Positions 25,281 through 34,120 are shown, counted from the stretch's first letter. The stretch: DNA of 64,000 nt from JAWKWH01 sp041397625 (GCA_041397625.1 JAWKWH010000006.1:1-64000); one strand, 5' to 3'. Translations and numbers: made by a program. The notes: a model not told the origin generated them from the letters alone.

Positions 25281-25714
25281 GAGCCGGCTCGCTCATGGGA
25301 GAGTCGGTCGGACAGCGCAAAGGCGGCCCTGGCGCAGGCGAGATCGATCTCCGCCGGCCCAGACGAAACGCCGATGCCGCCGACCAGATGGCCGTCGAGC
25401 CAGATCGGCAGACCGCCTTCCAGCCCGGTCTGGCGCCCGCCGCAGGCAAGCGCCACGGCGGTGTCCTGGCTGCCCGGCGCGGAAGCAAAGAACGTCGAGG
25501 CTGCGGTGCGCGCCTTCGTTTCCGAGATGGCAAGCGCGTTCAGCCGCGCGCCATCCATGCGCAACTGGCAGATGACGACCCCTCCGACGTCGACGATGGT
25601 GATGCATTGCGGCTCGCTGCGGTTCAGCGCCTCCTGCGCCGCCAACCGCATCATCTCGAGCGCCGCCTCGTGGCGCAGGCGCAGGGCCGGCAGCGATAGA
25701 AGGTCTTCGGACAT
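25277..25714 (-). CDS. GlcG/HbpS-family protein
   Basis: The 145-residue product matches the GlcG/HbpS fold: the CITIVDVGGVVICQLRMDGA strand region, then KARTAASTF, then GGLPIWLDGHLVGGIGVSSG and a C-terminal helix. Members bind haem or cobalamin-like ligands or accompany catabolic dehydrogenases; the precise role is usually unknown. It sits three bases after the permease gene and overlaps the TauE gene, so it is part of the operon. Confidence 0.85.
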   Translation of the reverse strand: MSEDLLSLPALRLRHEAALEMMRLAAQEALNRSEPQCITIVDVGGVVICQLRMDGARLNALAISETKARTAASTFFASAPGSQDTAVALACGGRQTGLEGGLPIWLDGHLVGGIGVSSGPAEIDLACARAAFALSDRLSHERAGS

Positions 25715-25717
25715 GGT

Positions 25718-26380
25718 TCAGCCTTTCTCGCCGGCGAGCCGGCGTTCCATATGTTCGGAAAATCTCGCGATCGGAAAGATGACCACGAAATAGACCACCG
25801 CGATCGCGGTCAGAAATTCGAAATACCGGAATGTTTGCGCGCCGAGAAGGTAGGCCTGCAGCGCCAGGTCGGCCACACCGATGGTCGCCAGCAGCGTCGT
25901 CGCCTTGAGCAGTTCGGTCATGTAGTTGATGAAGGGCGGCAGGGACAGGCGCGCCGCCTGCGGGACGATGATCCTGAACCAGAGCGCCGTTCTCGGCAGC
26001 GCCAGCGCATTGGCGGCTTCCCACTGTCCCTTCGGCACCGCGTTCACGCCGCCGCGAAACACCTCGCACAGGAACGCCGCGGCGACGAAACCGAGCCCGA
26101 TGGAGCCAGACCAGAATCCGGAAATCTTCGACGCCGTCAGCACCGGCAGACAGTAGTACATCCAGAAGATCAGCACCATTTCGGGAATCGCCCGGAAGAG
26201 CGTCACATAGGTCCGCGCCGCCCGCTCGATCGCCCCGGCCCGTCGCAGCCGGCACAGGGTCAGAAGCGCGCCCAGCGGCAGGCCGATCGCCAGCGCCAGC
26301 AGGAAGGACGCCACCGTGATTTGCAGCCCTTGCCAGAGCGTCGGCAGGTTGGACGAGACGATGTTGAAGTTGAGATCCAT
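25718..26380 (-). CDS. polar amino-acid ABC importer permease
   Basis: The 220-residue product is a HisM/ArtM-type permease with five or so transmembrane helices. TLWQGLQITVASFLLAL is the N-terminal family signature, and EAANALALPRTALWFRIIVPQA is the EAA coupling loop (about residues 120-141). It pairs with the permease encoded 15 bases upstream. No cognate ATPase is present in the window. Confidence 0.92.
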   Translation of the reverse strand: MDLNFNIVSSNLPTLWQGLQITVASFLLALAIGLPLGALLTLCRLRRAGAIERAARTYVTLFRAIPEMVLIFWMYYCLPVLTASKISGFWSGSIGLGFVAAAFLCEVFRGGVNAVPKGQWEAANALALPRTALWFRIIVPQAARLSLPPFINYMTELLKATTLLATIGVADLALQAYLLGAQTFRYFEFLTAIAVVYFVVIFPIARFSEHMERRLAGEKG

Positions 26381-26395
26381 GCGCCGATCCCGCCC

Positions 26396-27094
26396 TCAGG
26401 CCTTGGCGCCGGTCGCGACACGCCGGTCGTGGCGCGCGTAGTAGCGCTCGGTGTAGGCCGCCAGCGCCATCAGGGCGAGGCCGATCAGCAGGTAGATGAC
26501 CGCCACGCTCGTATAGATCTCGATCGGGCGGAACACGACATTGTTCACCCGGTTGGCGACCTTCATGAGATCGTTGACCGCGAGAATTCCGAGGATGGCG
26601 GTCAGCTTGAAGGTCGCGACCGCGACATTGGCCAGCGCCGGAATGGTCAGCGGCCAGACCTGCGGCAGGACGACCTCGGTGAAAATGCGACGCTCGGTCA
26701 GGCCGAGTGCGCGTCCCGCTTCCCACTGGCCGGGTGCGATCGCCCCGATGCCGGCGCGCAGGATCTCCGAGACATAGGCGGAGACGTGCAGCGTCAGCGC
26801 CAGAACGCCGGACTGGGTGGCGGTCATGTTGATGCCGGTGAACACCGGCAGCGCGAAGTGGATCCACACCGCCTGGACCAGCAACGGCGTGAAACGGATG
26901 ACATCGACGAACCCCATCACGCCCAAGCCGACCAGCCTGCCGCCCTTGAGTCGGCCGAGCGCCAGCGCGGTTCCGACAGGGATCGCCAGCAGGAACCCGA
27001 GCGCAGCCATCCACAGCGTTTCCACCGTGGCCCAGGCCAACGGTTGGCGGTACTTCCACAGCGCGCTGAAATCCAGGCTGCTCAACAGTTCCAT
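26396..27094 (-). CDS. polar amino-acid ABC importer permease
   Basis: The 232-residue product is a HisQ/GlnP-type permease with TVETLWMAALGFLLAIPVG near the N-terminus and the coupling loop EAGRALGLTERRIFTEVVLPQ (about 124-144). It is the partner of the following permease; heterodimeric permeases are usual in this class. It lies downstream of the binding-protein gene, with a strong hairpin between them. Confidence 0.92.
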   Translation of the reverse strand: MELLSSLDFSALWKYRQPLAWATVETLWMAALGFLLAIPVGTALALGRLKGGRLVGLGVMGFVDVIRFTPLLVQAVWIHFALPVFTGINMTATQSGVLALTLHVSAYVSEILRAGIGAIAPGQWEAGRALGLTERRIFTEVVLPQVWPLTIPALANVAVATFKLTAILGILAVNDLMKVANRVNNVVFRPIEIYTSVAVIYLLIGLALMALAAYTERYYARHDRRVATGAKA

Positions 27095-27147
27095 GTCCAG
27101 GCACCTGTTCGGATCGCCAAACGGTCGCCGGACCGCGCCGAACGAAG

Positions 27148-27185
27148 CCGGCGCCGGCCCCTCGCGACTATGCGGCCGGCGCCGG
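27148..27185 (-). promoter_or_regulatory. strong intercistronic hairpin between binding-protein and permease genes
   Basis: Perfect 12-base arms, CCGGCGCCGGCC (27148-27159) and GGCCGGCGCCGG (27174-27185), flank a 14-base loop. There is no T run. It occupies the 118-base gap after the binding-protein gene, where such structures usually raise binding-protein mRNA above the permease mRNA. Confidence 0.65.
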
Positions 27186-27212
27186 GATCATCCGGCGGCG
27201 GCCGCGATCAGC

Positions 27213-28019
27213 CTATTTTTCGGCCATCTTGTCGAACCACCTGTCGCGCTCGGCGGCGATGACGCCGTTGGCCACCTTGTCGTGGATGAACACGTTCAGG
27301 AAGTTCAGCATGTCCATGTCGCCGTGACGCAGCGCATAGGAGAGCGAGACCGGCTTCAGAAGCTCGTCCGGGCCGTTGAGCAGACGCGCGCTCTTGAACA
27401 GATCCGGATTCTGCGTCGACAGGATGCGGTAGAAGCCCGGATCGATGAACACCGCATCGGCCTGGCCCGACAGAACCGCAAGCGGCGGCGCATTCGCCTG
27501 GTCGGTGGCAAGCGCGTTCATCTTCGATTCGGGAAACAGCTCCAGCGGATATTTGGCCTCGACCGTTCCCGCCTGCGCGACGAAGGTCACGTCCGGGCTG
27601 TTGAGATCTGCAAGCGACTTGATGGCGCTGTCGTCCTTGACCATCACGTGGAAGCCGTATGTGTCGTAGGCATCGGTGAAGGTGACCGTCACCGCCCGTT
27701 CCGGCGTCGCGAACAGATTGGCGAACACCACGTCATACTGCTTGACCTGCAATCCGGTGATCAACGTCGCCCAGGTTGCCGGCACGATCTCCAGTTCCAC
27801 GCCGAGAAGCTTGGCCGCTTCCTTGGCCAGGTCGATATTCAGGCCGACATACTCGCCGCTCATGGCGTCGGGAAACTGATAGGGTGGACCGTCTGCGACG
27901 CCGATGCGCAGGGTACCGCGGTCCTGGATTTCCTTGATCAGCGCTTCGGCATTGGCACTGACAGAGGCGAAGGCGCAAAAGACGAGCGCCATTGTCGTAA
28001 CCAGCATTTTTCGGATCAT
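27213..28019 (-). CDS. amino-acid ABC importer periplasmic binding protein
   Basis: The 268-residue product starts MIRKMLVTTMALVFCAF with a Sec signal cleaved near ANA-EA (about residue 25). The mature protein begins with the family signature IQDRGTLRIGVADGPPYQFPD and contains GEYVGLNIDLAKEAAKLLG. It is a cluster 3 (HisJ/GlnH-like) solute receptor, delivering its ligand to the two permeases downstream. A longer frame to 28088 exists, but ATG 28019 gives the signal peptide directly. The ligand cannot be read from sequence; the neighbouring ammonia-lyase makes a diamino acid or similar amino acid plausible. Confidence 0.92.
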   Translation of the reverse strand: MIRKMLVTTMALVFCAFASVSANAEALIKEIQDRGTLRIGVADGPPYQFPDAMSGEYVGLNIDLAKEAAKLLGVELEIVPATWATLITGLQVKQYDVVFANLFATPERAVTVTFTDAYDTYGFHVMVKDDSAIKSLADLNSPDVTFVAQAGTVEAKYPLELFPESKMNALATDQANAPPLAVLSGQADAVFIDPGFYRILSTQNPDLFKSARLLNGPDELLKPVSLSYALRHGDMDMLNFLNVFIHDKVANGVIAAERDRWFDKMAEK

Positions 28020-28071
28020 TGCCCTTGTGCTCCCTGTTTTTTGTGCTGGGCCATCCTGCGGTGTTTTGCCC

Positions 28072-29292
28072 TCAGGCCGTTTCGACAAAGCTGGCCGGCG
28101 GCTTGCCGACCACCCTTTCCCAGATCACCGGAGCCGTGGCGCCTTCGCTTCCGATGGTCAGGATCCGTGATCCGGAATTGATGCCCAGCGCGTCGCGCAG
28201 GGCCTTGTCGCCACCGACCGCCACCAGCGCGGCGACGGCGGCACAACCGCTTTCTCCCGAGATGACCGGCCGGTCGCCATAGGCGCCCTCGGCGAGTTCG
28301 CGCATGGTCCTGGCCGCGACTTCGTCGCAGATGGTCAGTACGTCGTCGATTGTTTTGTGCAGCGTCGGCCAGGCGATCGGCGAGACCTCGCCGGCGGCCA
28401 GACAGGCCATGAAGCTGTTGGTGTTGCCCGTCACCGGCTTCGGCTGTCCGAGGCGGATCGCCTCGAACACGCAATTGGCGCTATGCGGTTCGACAACCAC
28501 CATTCGAGGCCGTCGCGCGCCGGCGGTCCTCGCCCAGTAGCCGGCAACCGCCGCGGCTAGTCCGCCGACGCCCGCCGGGATGAACACATGCGTCGGCGGC
28601 CGGTCGAGCTGCTTCAGCAGTTCGCTGACGATCACCGTGTAGCCCTGCATGACCAGCCTGGGCACTTCCGGCGGTCCGCCGCCCGCATTGGTGTCGGCAA
28701 CCAGCGTCCAGCCGTGTTTCGCCGCGTCGCGGGCGCAGGTGCGCACGGAATCGTCGTATTCGCCCTTTGTGCGCACGATCACTGCCCCGAACGCCTCGAT
28801 CGCCTCGGTCCTGTCGGTGCTGACATTTTCGTGCACATAGATGCGGCAGTTGCAGCCGAACAGCGACGCCCCCCAGGCGACCGAACGTCCGTGGTTGCCA
28901 TCGGTGGCGCAGACCACCGTTTCGTGCCCGATCTGGTCGCGGAACTTTCCGCCGATCAGATCGTCGACCGATGCTGCGATGCCCCTGGCGCGCAGCTTGT
29001 TTTTCAGGATGCTCAAAACCGCATAGGCGCCGCCCAGCGCCTTGAAGGAGTGGAGGCCGAACCTCCGTCCTTCATCCTTGTAGAGCACGGCCTCCACGCC
29101 GAGGCGCCCGGCAAGGCCGCCAAGCCGGATCAGGGGCGTCGGGGCATAGCCGGGCCAGGAAGAGATTTCCCGGATCGCCGTGGCGATCTCCCGCTCGTCC
29201 AGCAATTCCAGCGCCGATGCGGGCAGATCGCTTCCCGTATTGCCGTTGTGGACATGGCGTGGTCCCACGCCGTCATGTCTTTCGGTAACCAT
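28072..29292 (-). CDS. PLP-dependent diaminopropionate ammonia-lyase-like enzyme
   Basis: The 406-residue product is a fold-type II PLP enzyme. The internal aldimine is expected at Lys84 in LHSFKALGGAYAV, the phosphate loop is near IPAGVGGLAAAVAG, and CATDGNHGRSVAWGA is the substrate Asn loop. These features match 2,3-diaminopropionate ammonia-lyase, which yields pyruvate and ammonia. Threonine dehydratase-like activity is the main alternative. It lies in the amino-acid uptake operon, 52 bases before the binding-protein gene, suggesting catabolism of an imported amino acid. Confidence 0.85.
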   Translation of the reverse strand: MVTERHDGVGPRHVHNGNTGSDLPASALELLDEREIATAIREISSWPGYAPTPLIRLGGLAGRLGVEAVLYKDEGRRFGLHSFKALGGAYAVLSILKNKLRARGIAASVDDLIGGKFRDQIGHETVVCATDGNHGRSVAWGASLFGCNCRIYVHENVSTDRTEAIEAFGAVIVRTKGEYDDSVRTCARDAAKHGWTLVADTNAGGGPPEVPRLVMQGYTVIVSELLKQLDRPPTHVFIPAGVGGLAAAVAGYWARTAGARRPRMVVVEPHSANCVFEAIRLGQPKPVTGNTNSFMACLAAGEVSPIAWPTLHKTIDDVLTICDEVAARTMRELAEGAYGDRPVISGESGCAAVAALVAVGGDKALRDALGINSGSRILTIGSEGATAPVIWERVVGKPPASFVETA

Positions 29293-29304
29293 CCGTCGTA
29301 ACTC

Positions 29305-29826
29305 TCATTGCGATGGGCGCAGGGGCGACCACAGCTTCACCGGGGCGTCGGCCTCATAGGCCTTGCCCTTCGGAAAACTGACCAGTTCCAGCTGCAGGCC
29401 CCAGGGTGCCTTGAAGTAGAGCCAGGCGCCGCCGGCGGCCGGCCCGTCCTCGATATATTGCGGCTTGCCGTCGATCTTCACGCCATGCGCATCGAGATGC
29501 CGGATCGCCGCCTCGATGTCGTCGACGTAGAGCGCGATATGATGACCGCCCGGCACGTGGTTGGCCGGCGGTGCGCCGGACGCATCCGTGCTGTACTCGA
29601 AGACTTCCAGGTTCAGGCCCGTGCCCAGCCGGTAGAACCGGTAACGGCATGAATCGCCCGGACCGGCGCCGAGGACATCGACCACGATTTCGCGGTCGTC
29701 GATCGTCCCGCCATCGAAGACCATGACCGCGCCGAGGACGTCGCACAGGAACCGTTCGGCCTCTTCGAGGTCCGGTACGGTCAGGCCGACATGCTCGCCG
29801 CCGCGCAATCCCGGAAGGCCGCTCAT
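29305..29826 (-). CDS. VOC (glyoxalase/dioxygenase-fold) family protein
   Basis: The 173-residue product contains one VOC module pair with possible metal residues His15 or so (GGEHVGLTVPD), His (GGHHIALYV) and Glu (LQLELVSF) in the expected order. Functions in the family include glyoxalase, epimerase and antibiotic resistance; none can be chosen. ATG 29826 overlaps the lipoyl-hydrolase stop by four bases, so it belongs to the acetoin-type operon. Confidence 0.83.
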   Translation of the reverse strand: MSGLPGLRGGEHVGLTVPDLEEAERFLCDVLGAVMVFDGGTIDDREIVVDVLGAGPGDSCRYRFYRLGTGLNLEVFEYSTDASGAPPANHVPGGHHIALYVDDIEAAIRHLDAHGVKIDGKPQYIEDGPAAGGAWLYFKAPWGLQLELVSFPKGKAYEADAPVKLWSPLRPSQ

Positions 29827-30947
29827 GACCGGGCCTCCAGAAACGCCTCGATCGCCTGGTTGACCTCGCCGCTGGCTTCCATCTGAACCAGGTGGCCGGC
29901 GCCGGCAACAATGACGATCTCGGCCTTGCCGCGGGCGAACTCCGCGCCGGCGCTGGCGAGCACCCGGTCGTCCTCGCCCCATATCACCAGCACCGGGCAA
30001 TCGAGCGAGGTAAGCTCGGCTTCCGTACCCTCATTGACCTGACCTTCGCTGAAATTGGCTTGCTGGGTGGCGCGCAGCGCCTCCTCGACGCCGTCAATGT
30101 GCTTGTAGGACAGCGTCTGTTCGATCATTTCCGAATTGACCAGGTCGGTATCCTTGACCAGCATCTGCAACGCCGCCTTCATCGGCCGGCGGCGGCCGGC
30201 GGCGATGAACTGCCCGATGAATTCCGGGTTGGCGGTCTGACCGAAGCCGGCCGGCGCCAGCAGGACCAGGGAACGGACCTTGTTGGCCTTGTCGGCAGCG
30301 AGGCGCAACGCCACGCGCCCGCCGAGCGAATGACCGGCCAGATGGGCGCCGTCCGGCGCGATTTCGCCCAGCACCACAGCGATGATTCTCGCCATCTCCG
30401 CCAGCGTCATGGCCGACGCCCGAACGTCGGATTCGCCGTGTGAAGGCAGCTCCACCGAGTGGACGGGCAGCTTCGACGCCAATGCCTCCTGGTTGAACAA
30501 CCAGGAACGTGCATCGGCACCGAAGCCGTGGATGAGCACCAGGGGTGTCCCATCCTGCCCGTCAGCACCCCGGGAGGATACGATATTGATCTTGAGCCCG
30601 TCGACGTCGACCTTGTGGCGCTGCAACGCCGCGGCGGCGCCCTCGTCCTGTTCGACGGGTTCGAAATCGTCGAGGAAGGCTTCCAGTTCCTCGTCGGAGA
30701 CGTTGTCGTCGGCCATCACCGCGATCAGGCCGCCGCAGGGGATCTTCTGGCCTTCGTGGGCGACGATCCGGCGCAGTTTGCCGGGTTTGTCGGCCTCGAC
30801 CACATTGGTGATCTTCTCGGTTTCGATCTCGACATATTCGTTGCCGGATTCGATCGCCTGGCCTTCATCCACCAGCCAGGATGCGATCGTTCCCTCGGTC
30901 ATCGTCATGCCCCATTTGGGCATGGTCAGTGCTCGAATTCGTTCCAT
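29823..30947 (-). CDS. lipoyl-domain alpha/beta hydrolase, AcoC-like acetoin dehydrogenase E2 component
   Basis: The 374-residue product has an N-terminal lipoyl domain (about 3-80, with the lipoyl-lysine Lys45 in EIETEKITNVV), a linker of about 40 residues, and an alpha/beta hydrolase domain (about 117-372, Ser207 in GHSLGG, His in GAGHLVQME). This is the AcoC architecture described for acetoin cleavage systems, which lack the classical acyltransferase domain. It would accept an acyl group from the E1 encoded upstream and transfer it to CoA. No dihydrolipoamide dehydrogenase gene is nearby, so that enzyme must come from elsewhere. Confidence 0.9.
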   Translation of the reverse strand: MERIRALTMPKWGMTMTEGTIASWLVDEGQAIESGNEYVEIETEKITNVVEADKPGKLRRIVAHEGQKIPCGGLIAVMADDNVSDEELEAFLDDFEPVEQDEGAAAALQRHKVDVDGLKINIVSSRGADGQDGTPLVLIHGFGADARSWLFNQEALASKLPVHSVELPSHGESDVRASAMTLAEMARIIAVVLGEIAPDGAHLAGHSLGGRVALRLAADKANKVRSLVLLAPAGFGQTANPEFIGQFIAAGRRRPMKAALQMLVKDTDLVNSEMIEQTLSYKHIDGVEEALRATQQANFSEGQVNEGTEAELTSLDCPVLVIWGEDDRVLASAGAEFARGKAEIVIVAGAGHLVQMEASGEVNQAIEAFLEARS

Positions 30948-30959
30948 GATCGCTTGTTC

Positions 30960-31967
30960 TCAGTGTTTGATGCTGCGGCGGACCGCATCGGCGATTTTGC
31001 CGGCGCTCGGTAGGTATGCCTCCTCCAGCTCCGGCGCGTAGGGCACGGGCGTGTGCGGCGGGGTCACCTTCAGGATCGGCGCCTTGAGCGCGTCAAAGGC
31101 CTCCTCGGCGATGAGTGCCGCGATGTCGGCGGCCATGCCGCAGCGCGGATTGGCTTCGTCGACGATGACAACCCGGCCGGTCTCCTCCGCGAACTCCAGC
31201 ACCGTCTCGCTGTCGAACGGCATCGTCGTGCGCGGGTCGACGACGCTGACGCGGATGCCCTCGCCGGCAAGCGTGGAGGCCGCCTCCATGGCGCGACCGA
31301 CCATGCGGCCGAGCGCTACGATCGTTGCGTCCTTGCCCTCCCGCAGCACCCTCGCCTCGCCGAACGGCACGGTGAACGCCTGGTCGGAAACCTCGCCCGT
31401 CTCGTCGTAGAGCATCTTGTGCTCCAGGAAGATCACCGGATCGTCGTCGCGGATCGCCTCGATCAACAGGCCCTTGGCGTCGGAAGGATTGGACGGGATG
31501 ACCACCTTTAGGCCGGGGATGTGCGTGAAGATCGGATAGAGCGCCTGGCTATGCTGGCTCGCCGAGCGCGCGCCCGCCCCGAACGTGGCGCGCAGCACCA
31601 TCGGGCACTTTGTCTTGCCGCCGAACATGTAGCGGAACTTGGCTGCCTGGTTCATCACCTGGTCGAGACAAACGCCGATGAAGTCGACGAACATGATCTC
31701 GACGACGGGTCGCAGGCCCGTCAGCGCCGCCCCGGCGGCCGCACCCACGAAGGCGCTTTCGCTGATCGGCGTATCCCTGACGCGCTCGGGGCCGAACCTG
31801 CCCAGAAGGCCCTTCGTCACGCCGAAGGCGCCACCCCAGGCATCCTGCGCGCCGTCGCCGCCGACACCGCCTGTGACGTCCTCGCCGAGCACGATCACCG
31901 AGGGATCGCGTTCCATCTCCTGATGCAGCGCCTCGTTGAGGGCGGAACGGAAGGTCTTTCTGCTCAT
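30960..31967 (-). CDS. acetoin/2-oxoacid dehydrogenase-type E1 component, beta subunit
   Basis: The 335-residue product begins MSRKTFRSALNEALHQEMERDP and has GEDVTGGVGG, TPISESAFVGAAAGAALTGLRPVVE and a C-terminal transketolase domain. These are the usual E1 beta features, including the Glu that contacts thiamine diphosphate (ISES). ATG 31967 with GGAGG upstream starts one base after the alpha subunit stop. Together with the alpha subunit it forms a heterotetramer for oxidative cleavage of acetoin or decarboxylation of a related oxo compound. Confidence 0.92.
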   Translation of the reverse strand: MSRKTFRSALNEALHQEMERDPSVIVLGEDVTGGVGGDGAQDAWGGAFGVTKGLLGRFGPERVRDTPISESAFVGAAAGAALTGLRPVVEIMFVDFIGVCLDQVMNQAAKFRYMFGGKTKCPMVLRATFGAGARSASQHSQALYPIFTHIPGLKVVIPSNPSDAKGLLIEAIRDDDPVIFLEHKMLYDETGEVSDQAFTVPFGEARVLREGKDATIVALGRMVGRAMEAASTLAGEGIRVSVVDPRTTMPFDSETVLEFAEETGRVVIVDEANPRCGMAADIAALIAEEAFDALKAPILKVTPPHTPVPYAPELEEAYLPSAGKIADAVRRSIKH

Positions 31968-31968
31968 C

Positions 31969-32946
31969 TTACGCCTCCGCCCTGCTGTTGACGTAGACAT
32001 CCGTCGTCAGTGTCGAGATGTCCGGCGGTCCCGCGGCAAGCCCGTCGCGCACCGCCGCCTCGATCTCGGCATCGATCTCCGCGTCGATGGCATCGAGCGT
32101 CTCCGCGTCAAGCAGGCCGGCTTCCAGCACCATGGTCCGGAACCGGATCAGACAGTCGCGGCTTTCGCGCTGCTCTTTCTTGGTTTCCTCGCTGCGATAG
32201 GTGTCGACGTCGCCGTTGAAGTGGCCGTAGAAACGCTCGGTCCCGATATGCAGCAGGGCGGGCCCGCCGCCCTCGCGCGCCCGCGCGATCACCTCGCGAG
32301 CCGTTTCATAGACGTCGGGCAGCGACAGGCCGTCGACCCGGCGCGCCAGCATGCCGTAGCCCTCGGCGCGTTTGACGATATCGCCCGCGACGGCGAATTC
32401 CGAACTGGTCGCTTCGCCCCAACCATTGTCCTCGACGACGAAGATGACGGGCAGTTGCCACACCATCGCCAGATTGAGCGATTCCGCCGTCGTTCCCTGA
32501 TTGACCGCGCCATCGCCGGAAAACGCCACCGAAACCGCTCCGGTCCTTTTGACCTTGGCGCTCAATGCCGCGCCACAGGCCAAGGGCGGCCCGCCGCCGA
32601 CGATGCCGTTCGCCCCCAGCATCCCGACATCCAGGTCGGCGATATGCATGGAGCCGCCCTTGCCCTTGCATGTTCCGGTTTCCCTGCCGAGGATCTCGGC
32701 CATCATCGAACGGACGTCGCAACCCTTGGCGATCGAATGGCCGTGGCCGCGATGGGTCGACGCGATGAAATCATTGTCGTTGAGCGCCATGCACACGCCG
32801 ACCGCAACGGCCTCCTGGCCGGCATAGAGGTGGGTCGAGCCGGGCACGCGGCCCGCCTGCGCTTCGGCAAAAACGCGATTTTCGAATGACCGGATGGTCC
32901 GCATTTGGCGGTAGGCACCGGCCAGTTCCGTTCGGGTCATCTGCAT
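31969..32946 (-). CDS. acetoin/2-oxoacid dehydrogenase-type E1 component, alpha subunit
   Basis: The 325-residue product carries the thiamine-diphosphate motif GDGAVNQG through to VEDNGWG (about 165-195), the HRGHGHSIAKG loop and GKGGSMH. It resembles AcoA of acetoin dehydrogenase, which unlike pyruvate dehydrogenase cleaves acetoin to acetaldehyde and an acetyl group. ATG 32946 is chosen because the upstream open frame runs into the regulatory region shared with the divergent Lrp gene. It is the first gene of the leftward operon extending to 22.1 kb. Confidence 0.9.
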   Translation of the reverse strand: MQMTRTELAGAYRQMRTIRSFENRVFAEAQAGRVPGSTHLYAGQEAVAVGVCMALNDNDFIASTHRGHGHSIAKGCDVRSMMAEILGRETGTCKGKGGSMHIADLDVGMLGANGIVGGGPPLACGAALSAKVKRTGAVSVAFSGDGAVNQGTTAESLNLAMVWQLPVIFVVEDNGWGEATSSEFAVAGDIVKRAEGYGMLARRVDGLSLPDVYETAREVIARAREGGGPALLHIGTERFYGHFNGDVDTYRSEETKKEQRESRDCLIRFRTMVLEAGLLDAETLDAIDAEIDAEIEAAVRDGLAAGPPDISTLTTDVYVNSRAEA

Positions 32947-33107
32947 GGCGTCGTCTGGTCTTTCCTCGGTCGGCGCGCCACCATTCAGGCTGCCCGACCC
33001 GCTTCCAACATCGAAAAATACTAGCGCGCGCTCGCAAAACCACGTTGCATAATTCGTCATTCCACGCAAAACTTGTGATCAAATCTGCCGGAAATCAGGA
33101 TTTTTTC

Positions 33108-33581
33108 GTGAAGCTTGACGAGTTCGATCGCAAAATTCTCCGCCTGTTCCAGAACAACACACGGCTGACCTCCAGCGAACTGGCGCCCCATGTCGGGCTA
33201 TCGGCATCCGCCTGTCACCGCCGGCTGGCGAAGCTGCGCGAAAGCGGCGTCATCAAGTCGGAAATCGCGGTGATCGACCCCAAATCGGTGGGACGCAGCT
33301 TCACCATGGTGGTGACGGTCATGCTCGAGCGCGAGCAAAGCGACGTTATCTCGCATTTCAAGCGCGCCGCGCAGGACACGATCGAGATCATGCAATGCTA
33401 CTACGTCACCGGAACCGTCGATTTCATCATGATCTTGAGCGCCGAATCGATGGAGAAGTATGACGCATTCGTCGAGCGCTTCCTGTTTTCCAACCGGAAC
33501 GTGCGCCGTTTCGAAACCCATGTCGTCATCGACAGGGTCAAGGTCGGCTTCGAGCTGCCGATCGAATCCCGCGACGACTAG
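33108..33581 (+). CDS. Lrp/AsnC-family transcriptional regulator
   Basis: The 157-residue product starts at GTG 33108 (AGGA eight bases upstream) with KLDEFDRKILRLFQ. The HTH is TSSELAPHVGLSASACHRRLAKL (about 19-42), followed by the ferredoxin-like ligand domain (about 65-150; VTGTVDFIMILSAESMEKY). Earlier in-frame starts exist, but this one gives the standard N-terminus. Lrp-type local regulators respond to an amino acid and usually activate a divergent operon, here the acetoin-type/amino-acid operon beginning 162 bases away. The gap contains AT-rich stretches suitable for binding. Confidence 0.9.
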   Translation: MKLDEFDRKILRLFQNNTRLTSSELAPHVGLSASACHRRLAKLRESGVIKSEIAVIDPKSVGRSFTMVVTVMLEREQSDVISHFKRAAQDTIEIMQCYYVTGTVDFIMILSAESMEKYDAFVERFLFSNRNVRRFETHVVIDRVKVGFELPIESRDD

Positions 33582-33602
33582 GACCCGCCTCAAGAAAATC
33601 TG

Positions 33603-34076
33603 TTACGCCGACCGTCCGCCGGCGAACAGCGCGACGATGCCGACCGCGACCAGCGCCGCGCCGGCAAGCTGGGTCGCGGTCAGGGCTTCGTCCAGGAACA
33701 GATGGGCGACCAGGATCGACAGCAGCACCGTACCGGTAACCACCGTGGGGATCACGATCGCCGCCGGCATCGGCCTGGTCGGGCCCATGCCGCCGAACAG
33801 GTAGAGATAGCCGATCTCCGCGCCGCCGATGCAAAGCCCGGCAAGCGCCGCCCAGAGATAGGCGCCGGGCGACAGGGCGAACACCTGGCCGCCGCGCGCC
33901 AGCAGCAGCAGACCGAGGAACAGTCCGGAGGTCGCAAGTGCGGCAAGCTGGACGCAGATCGTCGCCAGGATGGTCGTGGTCGCCGTGTCGGGCACGGCGC
34001 CGCCGGAAAACCGCATGGCGATGTTGTAGCCCGCATAGAGCACGGTCACGATCGCCAGCAGAACATATCCCACCAT
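33603..34076 (-). CDS. small EamA/DMT-like membrane protein
   Basis: The 157-residue product is strongly hydrophobic, with about five transmembrane helices (starting VGYVLLAIVTVLYAGYNIAM), and ends AGAALVAVGIVALFAGG, a typical last helix of drug/metabolite-type half transporters. It is half the length of ordinary EamA proteins, so it should dimerise. It lies 44 bases downstream of the lactonase-like gene and is convergent with the Lrp gene. The substrate is unknown. Confidence 0.75.
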   Translation of the reverse strand: MVGYVLLAIVTVLYAGYNIAMRFSGGAVPDTATTTILATICVQLAALATSGLFLGLLLLARGGQVFALSPGAYLWAALAGLCIGGAEIGYLYLFGGMGPTRPMPAAIVIPTVVTGTVLLSILVAHLFLDEALTATQLAGAALVAVGIVALFAGGRSA

Positions 34077-34120
34077 GGCTTCAGCCCTCCGCGGCCGTTG
34101 CGACCCCGCAGCGGCCGGGT

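Noticed and set aside
21360..25793. Long plus-strand open frame across the M20, SDR, gamma-glutamyltransferase and TauE genes
   Set aside because: It crosses several clear genes on both strands, is low-complexity Arg/Gly/His-rich and lacks any domain; a GC-driven shadow.
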